DNA from: Clostridia bacterium
Lineage (GTDB): Bacteria > Bacillota_A > Clostridia > Oscillospirales > QAKW01
Direction: 5' to 3'
DNA length: 6,970 nucleotides
Assembly (NCBI GenBank): GCA_017396865.1
Contig: JAFQKO010000054.1
Location: 1-6,970, forward strand
Made by a program: the position numbers and the translations under genes. The notes below the pieces were generated by a model. It searched no databases, was not told where the DNA came from, and saw only the letters and a list, made by a program, of their open reading frames with translations. Shown one piece after another: positions 1 through 5,432 of the stretch. Numbering within the stretch: position 1 is the stretch's first letter; each line of letters begins with the position of its first letter.

Positions 1-5
1 ACCAG

Positions 6-36
6 AAAAAAGCATCGACTTTGTCGGTGCTTTTTT
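6..36 (+). terminator. Intrinsic terminator of a gene upstream of the window
   Basis: Positions 6-19 and 23-36 form a 14-bp stem with one T-G wobble and a three-base TTT loop. The base of the stem is an A6 tract facing a T6 tract (31-36), so it could act in both directions. The likely client is a plus-strand gene ending just left of the window, because no minus-strand gene lies to its right. Seen directly; the assignment to an upstream gene is inference. Confidence 0.8.
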
Positions 37-40
37 CAAC

Positions 41-206
41 TAAATCCACCCTTTCGGGTGGGTGAAATATTGCTTCGCAATGTGAAATTCTCGCTTCGCT
101 CGAATGAAATCGCTGCGGCGGTGGGTGGATTTAATTTCATCTGAGGCAAAGCCGAAGATTTCATCAGCGTTAGCTGATTTCATCCTTGCATCAGCAAGGA
201 TTTCAT
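41..206. repeat. Modular hairpin-array intergenic repeat
   Basis: A chain of short hairpins is separated by a constant TGAAAT motif. The left half carries TGAAAT at 63-68, 83-88 and 105-110. The right half carries the reverse complement, ATTTCA(T), at 134-140, 158-164, 177-183 and 200-206. Hairpins include 46-61 (6 bp, TTTC loop), 69-81 (5 bp), 88-104 (imperfect), 139-159, 163-178 (6 bp, GTTA loop) and 182-201 (8 bp, ATCA loop). An 11-bp perfect inverted repeat (41-51 with 123-133) encloses the left half. It has no coding signal. I recall similar elements scattered between genes in gut Clostridia, but could not search. Confidence 0.75.
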
Positions 207-268
207 TTTTGCACGAGTTCGAATTCATACGCAAAAACAGCAAAAATATCTTTTTTGTAGCCCATAGA

Positions 269-311
269 CAATAGTAAAAGGCCCCCGCTTGCGGGAGGCC
301 TTTTACTATTG
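269..311. repeat. Long near-perfect inverted repeat, possible bidirectional terminator or repeat end
   Basis: Arms 269-287 and 292-311 pair over 19 bp with a single bulged A at 296 and a four-base CTTG loop. AAAAGG on the left faces CCTTTT on the right, as in a bidirectional terminator, but no T run follows the stem on either strand, so termination would be weak. Immediately right, GCGCAGAG occurs twice (312-319 and 347-354), 35 bases apart. The remaining sequence from 207 to 380 shows no gene. The hairpin may belong to the same dispersed element as the array at 41-206. Confidence 0.6.
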
Positions 312-380
312 GCGCAGAGTATCCCTTGAGCCACCCAACATTCGTTGCGCAGAGGACGTACACAAGAGCACTATCAAAAG

Positions 381-409
381 TTGAAAAAACTACCATTATA
401 TGCTATAAT
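381..409 (+). promoter_or_regulatory. Extended -10 sigma-A promoter for the MBL-fold hydrolase
   Basis: A -35 box TTGAAA (381-386) lies 17 bases upstream of a perfect -10 box TATAAT (404-409). TGC directly before the -10 box forms an extended -10 element. The predicted start near 416 leaves about 25 bases of 5' leader, containing AGAAAGGA (427-434) six bases before the ATG at 441. Confidence 0.85.
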
Positions 410-440
410 ACCTTCATCCACCATTTAGAAAGGACCCACC

Positions 441-1016
441 ATGTACGCACAACGCATTGACCAAGATCTATACCGTGTTCTGATCCCCTTTCAGGACCTT
501 ACCACCACCGTTTACATCGCCGTTTATAATGAGGGAACGGCGATCATCGACAGCGGTACCTACCCCTCGGACGTGGATGAATATATCCTGCCCGCTTTGA
601 CGGAGCTGGGGGTTGCCGATACGGTGCGCTATTTACTGCTGACCCATCATCACAGCGATCATGCGGGGGGCTTTGCCCGCCTTTCGGAATGCTTTCCGCA
701 GGCAGAGAGCAGCCTGCCCGAAGGACTGGAGGCGATCTCCTTGCCGGGGCATACCGCCGACGCGGTGGGATATCTGGATCATCGCTCCGATACTTTGCTT
801 TCGGGCGATTGCCTGCAGCTTCGGGGGATCGGCAAATATCGCAACGGCATCGGCGACAAAATGGCCTACATCCACTCCGTTGAAACGTTGAAAAAGCGGG
901 CGATCAAGCGCATCGTTGCCGCCCATGAATACGATCCGTTGGGCAGCCTTGCAGAGGGAGAAAAGGCGGTGCGGGAGTATCTTGATCTGTGCATTGAGAT
1001 CGCAAAGGAGCAATAA
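441..1016 (+). CDS. Compact metallo-beta-lactamase-fold hydrolase
   Basis: A 191-residue soluble enzyme of the metallo-beta-lactamase superfamily, in the glyoxalase II-like branch. All metal-site motifs are visible: D37 in the IIDSG strand, the H69-x-H71-x-D73-H74 motif, H104 in LPGHT, D123 in SGD and H162 in AAHEY. This predicts a dinuclear, probably zinc, site and hydrolysis of a thioester, phosphoester or lactone-like substrate, but the sequence does not name the substrate. It is shorter than the usual 200-300 residues: only about 30 residues separate H74 from H104, so the loops and helices of that segment are reduced. There is no signal peptide, so it should be cytoplasmic. The ATG has AGAAAGGA at six bases and its own promoter. 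It appears monocistronic, though no terminator was found before the next promoter. Confidence 0.9.
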   Translation: MYAQRIDQDLYRVLIPFQDLTTTVYIAVYNEGTAIIDSGTYPSDVDEYILPALTELGVADTVRYLLLTHHHSDHAGGFARLSECFPQAESSLPEGLEAISLPGHTADAVGYLDHRSDTLLSGDCLQLRGIGKYRNGIGDKMAYIHSVETLKKRAIKRIVAAHEYDPLGSLAEGEKAVREYLDLCIEIAKEQ

Positions 1017-1041
1017 ATATATAGGGAAATAAAAATTTCTC

Positions 1042-1070
1042 TTGCAATGCGTGGGATTTTTATATATAAT
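1042..1070 (+). promoter_or_regulatory. Strong sigma-A promoter of the TAXI TRAP operon
   Basis: TTGCAA (1042-1047) and TATAAT (1065-1070) are separated by 17 bases in a very AT-rich spacer. The predicted start is near 1077, giving a leader of about 30 bases with a near-consensus ribosome binding site AGGAGGA (1094-1100), eight bases before the ATG. A second TATAAT at 1077-1082 has no acceptable -35 partner. Confidence 0.8.
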
Positions 1071-1108
1071 ATAAGGTATAATTTAAAAAATGTAGGAGGA
1101 TTTATCTT

Positions 1109-2056
1109 ATGAAGCGCATTTTCTCGATTCTTTTAGTGCTGGCGATGGTCTTTTCGCTGGCCGCATGCTCCGGTGATTCCGGCATGACCATGGGTACCGG
1201 CGGTACTGCAGGTACTTATTATGCTTACGGTTCGATCCTGGGCTCCACCATCAAAGAGCATGCTGACATCAGCGTTACCGCTGTTTCCACCGATGGCTCC
1301 AAGGCCAACATTCAGGGCATCGATGCCGGCATCTATCAGCTCGGCACCGTTCAGTCCGACGTTTTGGCTTATGCTTGGGCCGGTACCCAGACCTTTGCCG
1401 AGGATGGCAAGGTTGATACCTTCCGTGTTGTTGCCGGCTTGTATGCCGAGGCTGTTCAGCTTATCACCATGGATAAGAACATCAAGAGCGTTGCCGATCT
1501 GAAGGGCAAGAGCGTATCCGTTGGTGCTCCCGGCTCCGGTGTTTATTTCAACGCAGTTGACGTTCTGACCGCCGCAGGTTTGACTCTGGACGATATCAAG
1601 CCCCAGTATCAGAGCTTCGACGACAGCACCGAGGCGCTGAAGGACGGCAAGATTGATGCCGCTTTCATCGTTGCAGGCGCTCCCACCCCCGCCATCACCG
1701 AGCTTTGCCAGACCAACGATGCTTGGCTGGTTCCCATCGACGGCGACATCGCTGATAAGCTGATGGATTCCTGCCCCTACTACACCGCTTATAAGGTACC
1801 CGCAGGTACTTATAAGGGCCAGGAGGCCGACGTGACCACCATCACCGTTAAGGCTACCCTGATCTGCTCCGCCGATGCTTCCGAGGATGACGTTTATGCC
1901 ATCACCGCTGCGATCTTCGATAACATCAAGGATATCTCCCATGCCAAGAGCGCAGAGTTGAGCATCGAGAACGCCACCACCGGTATGGACGCTCCCTTCC
2001 ATAAGGGCGCTGCCAAGTATTTTGCCGAGAAGGGCGTTACCGTAACCGCCGAGTAA
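1109..2056 (+). CDS. TAXI-family TRAP transporter substrate-binding lipoprotein
   Basis: The extracytoplasmic solute receptor of a tripartite ATP-independent periplasmic (TRAP) transporter, TAXI subfamily, 315 residues, about the usual length. Residues 1-20 form a lipoprotein signal: a positive MKR start, a hydrophobic core and a lipobox LAAC with lipidated C20, so it should be tethered to the outer face of the membrane. The mature part opens with the TAXI hallmark TGGTAGTYY near residues 30-38, then VGAPGSG (138-144), DAAFIVAGAPTPAITEL (183-199) and a C-terminal HKGAAKYFAEKG (298-309) typical of the family. Characterised TAXI proteins bind glutamate or C5-dicarboxylates; the ligand here is unknown. 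It is first in an operon with its permease. Its codon choice is very uniform, which together with the strong promoter and ribosome binding site suggests high expression. Confidence 0.95.
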   Translation: MKRIFSILLVLAMVFSLAACSGDSGMTMGTGGTAGTYYAYGSILGSTIKEHADISVTAVSTDGSKANIQGIDAGIYQLGTVQSDVLAYAWAGTQTFAEDGKVDTFRVVAGLYAEAVQLITMDKNIKSVADLKGKSVSVGAPGSGVYFNAVDVLTAAGLTLDDIKPQYQSFDDSTEALKDGKIDAAFIVAGAPTPAITELCQTNDAWLVPIDGDIADKLMDSCPYYTAYKVPAGTYKGQEADVTTITVKATLICSADASEDDVYAITAAIFDNIKDISHAKSAELSIENATTGMDAPFHKGAAKYFAEKGVTVTAE

Positions 2057-2075
2057 TTATAATCCCATAGCGGTT

Positions 2076-2102
2076 GGCTGCGGCGATCATATCGCCGCAG
2101 CC
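2076..2102 (+). terminator. Intercistronic hairpin between receptor and permease genes
   Basis: Arms 2076-2087 and 2091-2102 are a perfect, GC-rich 12-bp inverted repeat with a CAT loop. The tract after it (TTTCAATGTCTTTT) is only weakly T-rich. The position, 20 bases after the receptor stop and before the permease ribosome binding site, suits a partial terminator or 3'-end stabiliser that keeps receptor mRNA more abundant than permease mRNA. The structure is seen; the role is inferred from similar hairpins after binding-protein genes in other transport operons. Confidence 0.7.
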
Positions 2103-2134
2103 TTTCAATGTCTTTTCCCCAAGGAGGTAAGTTT

Positions 2135-4111
2135 GTGGCTTTGTTGCAAAAGTTTAAATCCATCTTTAAAAAGAACAAAGCAGAAGAATCCCAGGAGCCG
2201 ATGGATCTCGATTCGGTGATGAAAAAATTCGACCGAGAGTCCAACACGCGCGTGTGGGAGGGTATCCCTCGGATTCTGGTTAACTGTGTCTTGGCATTTT
2301 TTGCCGTTTTCTGCTTGTACGTTACCCTGTTTGCCACCTGGCTGGATGAGGTACGGCTGACGTCTTTTATGGCCTTCATCATCTTTTTGGGTATTTTGGT
2401 TTTCCCGGTCAAAAAGGGCAAGCAGCGGGTCAATTTCCTGCCCTGGTACGATATCATCATTATGGTGTTGGGCACGGCTGCGTTCCTCTACTTCACCTTT
2501 AATGCCCAAACCATCATCGGTCAGGGCTTGAAGATGGAGGATTATCAGGTCTTTATCGGTATTGTCGGTATTTTGGCGCTGGCCGAGGTCTGCCGCCGTT
2601 GCGTGGGTCTGCCCATCCTGCTGGTGGCGGGCGCGCTGGTGGTGTATGCCTTTGTGGCGGGTGTCAACGTTCCGGATCTTTGGAAAAAGCTCTCCCATAT
2701 CATCCATGAGCTGTTCTACACCAAAAACGGTATTTTCGGCACGCCCGTGAATGCCTGCTCCAAGTTCATCGCCATCTTTATTATCTTCGGCGCCTTTTTG
2801 GAGCGAACCGGCATCGCCGATTTCTTCATCAAGATCGCCAACGCATTCGTCGGCCGCTTCTCCGGTGGCCCTGCTAAGGTGGCGGTTATCGCCAGCGCCT
2901 TGGAGGGTATGGTCTCCGGATCTTCGGTCGGTAATACCGTTGGTTCGGGTGCCGTTACCATCCCGCTGATGAAAAAGGCAGGCTATAAGCCTGAATTTGC
3001 CGCGGCTGCCGAGGCATCTGCCTCCACCGGCGGCCAGATCATGCCGCCGATCATGGGCGCCGCCGCCTTCCTGATGGCCGAGATCGTTCCCGATTACGGC
3101 TACAGTAAGATCGTTGTCTGCGCCATTTTGCCTGCCATCCTCTATTTTGCAGGCGTCTTTATCACCGTTCATTTAGAGGCAAAAAAAGAGAATCTGCGCG
3201 GCCTGACCAAGGATGAACTGCCCCGTATCAAGCCCCTGCTCAAGCAGCTTTATCTGCTGTGTCCGTTGGTTTTGCTGGTCTACCTTGTCAGCTCCGGCAG
3301 TAACTCCCTGCCCTTTGCTGCGGCCCTTGCCATTCTGGCGGCCATTGTTGTCAGCCTCTTTAATAAAGAGACTCGTCTCACCCCCAAGCGTTTGTTTGAA
3401 GCGCTGGCTGCGGGCGGTCAAGGCATCATCACCGTGGCTTCCGCCTGCGGTATCGCGGGTATCGTTGCCGGCGTTGTAACCATGACCGGTTTGTTCGACT
3501 ATTTGAAGGCGGGCATCATCGCCTTCTCCGGTTCTAACGTAATTGTTGCGTTGTTCCTCACTATGATCTGCTGTATCATTCTGGGCATGGGTGTCCCGAC
3601 CACGGCAAACTACTGCATCATGGCCGCCACCTGCGCGCCCATTCTGATCGAGATGGGCATCCCCGATATTGCCGCTCACTTCTTCGTATTCTACTTCGGC
3701 ATCGTTGCCGACCTGACTCCTCCTGTCGCGTTGGCGGCCTATGCCGGAGCGGCGATCGCCCAGGCCAACCCCATGAAAACGGCGATCACCTCCACAAAGC
3801 TGGCGATCGGCGCCTTTATCGTCCCCTATATCTTCGCGCTGAATCCCGCCATGCTGTTGGTCAATACCACCGTGCCCGAGGTTATTCTGATCTGCGTCTC
3901 CTCGCTGATCGGTATGTTTGCGGTCGGTGTTGCAACCGAGGGATGGTTGCTTCATAACGTGCCCTGGTGGCAGCGTTTGATCAGTGCGGCCGGCGGCCTG
4001 CTGCTGATCTATCCCGGTTGGATCACCGATGCGGCCGGACTTGTGCTGGTGGCTTGCATCGTTGTTTTGCAGGTGCTTACCAGAAAAAACAACAAAGTTA
4101 AAACGGCATAA
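2135..4111 (+). CDS. Fused TRAP transporter permease (4TM/12TM, DctQM type)
   Basis: The single-chain membrane part of the TAXI TRAP transporter, joining the small four-helix (Q) and large (M) subunits. It uses the ion gradient to import the ligand delivered by the receptor encoded upstream. I choose GTG at 2135 (658 residues) because AAGGAGG (2121-2127) sits seven bases before it. The in-frame ATG at 2108 would place that site inside the gene and itself only six bases after the hairpin. The N-terminal 40 residues are charged and cytoplasmic. Hydrophobic segments then alternate to the C-terminus. Family signatures include GSSVGNT (about 262-268), TGGQIMPP (298-305), GMGVPTTANY (484-493) and ADLTPP (525-530) followed by an alanine/glycine-rich helix, matching the ion- and substrate-binding helical hairpins of the M subunit. 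The short charged tail ends in KNNKVKTA. No separate Q or M gene is present, as expected for TAXI systems. Confidence 0.95.
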   Translation: MALLQKFKSIFKKNKAEESQEPMDLDSVMKKFDRESNTRVWEGIPRILVNCVLAFFAVFCLYVTLFATWLDEVRLTSFMAFIIFLGILVFPVKKGKQRVNFLPWYDIIIMVLGTAAFLYFTFNAQTIIGQGLKMEDYQVFIGIVGILALAEVCRRCVGLPILLVAGALVVYAFVAGVNVPDLWKKLSHIIHELFYTKNGIFGTPVNACSKFIAIFIIFGAFLERTGIADFFIKIANAFVGRFSGGPAKVAVIASALEGMVSGSSVGNTVGSGAVTIPLMKKAGYKPEFAAAAEASASTGGQIMPPIMGAAAFLMAEIVPDYGYSKIVVCAILPAILYFAGVFITVHLEAKKENLRGLTKDELPRIKPLLKQLYLLCPLVLLVYLVSSGSNSLPFAAALAILAAIVVSLFNKETRLTPKRLFEALAAGGQGIITVASACGIAGIVAGVVTMTGLFDYLKAGIIAFSGSNVIVALFLTMICCIILGMGVPTTANYCIMAATCAPILIEMGIPDIAAHFFVFYFGIVADLTPPVALAAYAGAAIAQANPMKTAITSTKLAIGAFIVPYIFALNPAMLLVNTTVPEVILICVSSLIGMFAVGVATEGWLLHNVPWWQRLISAAGGLLLIYPGWITDAAGLVLVACIVVLQVLTRKNNKVKTA

Positions 4112-4115
4112 AGAT

Positions 4116-4147
4116 AAAACGGCACATCCAAGTGGATGTGCCGTTTT
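4116..4147. terminator. Bidirectional terminator between convergent genes
   Basis: Arms 4116-4129 and 4134-4147 form a perfect 14-bp stem with an AAGT loop. AAAA at one base and TTTT at the other allow termination on both strands. It lies five bases after the permease stop and five bases beyond the end of the minus-strand lipoprotein gene, so it can serve both. Confidence 0.9.
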
Positions 4148-4151
4148 GTTA

Positions 4152-5120
4152 CTATAAAACGATCAGCGGAGAGGTTTCATAAACGCGTTCGTTGAGTTCT
4201 ATGGGCTCTTTTTTATTGGGAGCAGAGTCGTCTTTGTCGATTGCGGAGGCATCGGTTTTTTCCCCTGTTGCCATATTATAATACCAAGTGAGACCGGTCG
4301 CGCCATCCCCGCCGGAGAGAATATCGCCGTGAACGGAGAGGGAAATGTGGGCGGGCGCTTGAACCTGATAGGTAGCACCGTTGTTTTGCAGATCGAAATA
4401 TTGGATGACGTCTGTTGTCTTATCGGTGGTTTTGAAAACCGCCCAATCTTCATTGATGCCGGCAAACCGGTCGGCCTGCACTGTTCCGAAGGTGCGATGG
4501 TTTTTTAAGTGAAAATCCATGCTTCTGAAATAGTAGCCATCCTCGGGGGCTTTTTGCAAAAAGTAGATATGATCGCCGCTCGGCGTAGGCTGGAGGATGG
4601 GGGAGATCAGCGGGGTTCGTTTTCGTTCCGCAACCACGGAATCGGACCGTATCACGATCTGCTCGGTTCCGTCGGTAAGCAAAATGACGTAATTCGAGCC
4701 GCGGGGGTAGCCGAGCAAAAATTGATCGGTTTCATCGAGGGCGCATAGGGGAATTTTGCGAGGAGCATCCTCTTGCAGATCGACGGCAATGAATTGCTGA
4801 TTGCCTGCAATCAGCAATAATGAGCCGAGTTGCCCGTAGATATGACCGCCCTGCAGAAGGCAAACCGCGTCGTGGGGATTATCGTCTGCAACGGAAATAA
4901 CGTAGGCGCGATCTCCGCTGATTCTGTTCAGGTAGGTGCGGTTATTATAACTGTAGCGCGCAGGGGCATCGGAGAAGGGAATATTATCGGTAAGCGTATC
5001 GCTTGAAAAGCAGTTGTGGTCGGGCACGGGCTGATCGAGAGCTAACTCGGCTTTTTCTTGCGCACAGCCCGAAAGAAGCAGGAAAATGATCAAAGCGAAC
5101 GAAAGAAGTGTCTTTTTCAT
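4152..5120 (-). CDS. Lipoprotein of unknown function, possible beta-propeller fold
   Basis: A 322-residue exported lipoprotein. Residues 1-19 form the signal peptide (MKK start, hydrophobic core, lipobox LSGC with C19). I do not recognise a family. The mature part is rich in short beta-strand-like stretches separated by turns, for example RAYVISVADD (71-80), LLLIAGNQQFIAVDL (101-115), NYVILLTDGTEQIVI (143-157), HIYFLQKAPEDGYYF (184-198), WAVFKT (226-231) and LTWYYNMATGEKTD (277-290). This resembles the reporter-like beta-propellers of Gram-positive lipoproteins, but the fold is inference. The C-terminal 30 residues are charged and low in complexity. AAGGAG (5129-5134 on the complement) lies eight bases before the ATG. 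The gene stands alone, convergent with the TRAP operon. Upstream lies a leader peptide and attenuator-like hairpin, so its expression may be conditional. Confidence 0.75.
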   Translation of the reverse strand: MKKTLLSFALIIFLLLSGCAQEKAELALDQPVPDHNCFSSDTLTDNIPFSDAPARYSYNNRTYLNRISGDRAYVISVADDNPHDAVCLLQGGHIYGQLGSLLLIAGNQQFIAVDLQEDAPRKIPLCALDETDQFLLGYPRGSNYVILLTDGTEQIVIRSDSVVAERKRTPLISPILQPTPSGDHIYFLQKAPEDGYYFRSMDFHLKNHRTFGTVQADRFAGINEDWAVFKTTDKTTDVIQYFDLQNNGATYQVQAPAHISLSVHGDILSGGDGATGLTWYYNMATGEKTDASAIDKDDSAPNKKEPIELNERVYETSPLIVL

Positions 5121-5151
5121 AATTTTTACTCCTTTTAAAGTATTATTGTTT

Positions 5152-5202
5152 TTTGAAAGAAAAACGCACAGAAACTACTTATAAAGCAGATTCTGTGCGT
5201 TT
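5152..5202 (-). terminator. Leader terminator (putative attenuator) upstream of the lipoprotein gene
   Basis: On the minus strand, arms 5202-5191 and 5173-5162 form a perfect 12-bp stem with a 17-base loop, followed by TTTTTCTTTC (5164-5155), the form of an intrinsic terminator. It begins six bases after the leader-peptide stop and ends about 30 bases before the lipoprotein start. It would therefore stop transcripts from the leader promoter before the structural gene unless it is disrupted. Alternatively it could be a backup terminator for the kinase operon further upstream. Confidence 0.75.
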
Positions 5203-5254
5203 CTTGGGCTATGTCCTAGTATTAGTTCGTATTGGGAATAGATTTTTACGCACA
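5194..5254 (-). promoter_or_regulatory. Putative antiterminator pairing in the lipoprotein leader
   Basis: On the minus strand, TGTGCGT at 5254-5248, inside the leader-peptide gene (end of codon 10 through codon 12), is complementary over 7 bp to ACGCACA at 5200-5194 in the left arm of the leader terminator. The same heptamer recurs in the terminator right arm. Segments 1 and 3 therefore compete for segment 2, the logic of classical attenuation. Complementarity is seen; function is inference. Confidence 0.5.
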
Positions 5255-5283
5255 TTACTGCTATCAAGCATAATAAAATACAT
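5209..5283 (-). CDS. Predicted 24-residue leader peptide
   Basis: A short reading frame from ATG at 5283 to TAG at 5209. The peptide begins MYFIMLDSS and ends NLFPIRTNTRT. It has a good ribosome binding site, AAAGGAAG (5299-5292), eight bases before the ATG, and lies about 30 bases after the predicted transcription start. It has no signal sequence and no run of one amino acid that would point to an amino-acid sensor. Its stop lies six bases before the leader terminator, so a ribosome at its end would cover the terminator's left arm. Codons 10-12 hold the antiterminator segment. Similar leader-peptide layouts precede antibiotic-inducible resistance genes in Firmicutes, but no resistance gene follows here. 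Translation is unproven. Confidence 0.55.
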   Translation of the reverse strand: MYFIMLDSSNVRKNLFPIRTNTRT

Positions 5284-5318
5284 AAAAATCGCTTCCTTTC
5301 GATTCTCTTTACACTTTT

Positions 5319-5348
5319 ATTATATGATCATTTCATCGAAAAAAGCAA
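5319..5348 (-). promoter_or_regulatory. Sigma-A promoter for the lipoprotein leader transcript
   Basis: Reading the minus strand, TTGCTT (5348-5343) and a perfect TATAAT (5324-5319) are separated by 18 bases in AT-rich DNA. The predicted start near 5312 gives a leader of about 190 bases before the lipoprotein ATG at 5120. That leader contains the small peptide gene and the terminator hairpin. Confidence 0.7.
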
Positions 5349-5380
5349 GAAGAATTTAAAAATTGGTGTTTTGAACAATG

Positions 5381-5413
5381 AAAAAAAAGAAATTTGTGCA
5401 AAATGCCAATTTC
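5381..5413 (-). terminator. Possible terminator of the kinase operon
   Basis: On the minus strand, GAAATT (5413-5408) pairs with AATTTC (5394-5389), enclosing a small GCA/TGC inner stem, and is followed directly by eight Ts (5388-5381). The stem is AT-rich and interrupted. An alternative, longer imperfect pairing of 5412-5399 with 5373-5360 overlaps it. Its position about 20 bases after the kinase stop suits a terminator. Confidence 0.5.
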
Positions 5414-5432
5414 AATAATATAAAAGAGATAA

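Noticed and set aside
41..206. CRISPR array
   Set aside because: The constant motif is only six or seven bases, changes orientation midway, and the intervening units are self-complementary hairpins rather than unique spacers of equal length.
40..396. 118-codon minus-strand reading frame across the left intergenic region
   Set aside because: It lies over the hairpin array, the long hairpin and the hydrolase promoter. Its codons are explained by the repeats and there is no ribosome binding site or plausible domain, so I treat it as spurious.
1026..1039. Small GAAAT/ATTTC hairpin after the hydrolase gene as terminator
   Set aside because: Only five AT-rich base pairs and no T run directly after it; too weak to support.
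1133..2002. 289-codon frame antisense to the TAXI receptor
   Set aside because: It is a shadow created by strongly uniform codon use in the receptor gene; the product is low-complexity and lacks domain features.
2108..2110. ATG at 2108 as permease start
   Set aside because: No ribosome binding site precedes it and it lies six bases after a strong hairpin. The GTG at 2135 has AAGGAGG at ideal spacing.
2105..3955. Two long minus-strand frames (2105-3172 and 3173-3955) antisense to the permease
   Set aside because: The products are rich in Asp, Gly, His and Gln, as expected from antisense reading of hydrophobic membrane codons, and the sense strand has unmistakable TRAP motifs.
5153..5359. 68-codon plus-strand frame over the lipoprotein leader
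   Set aside because: It overlaps the promoter, leader peptide and terminator on the opposite strand, has no clear ribosome binding site, and its composition reflects AT-rich non-coding DNA.
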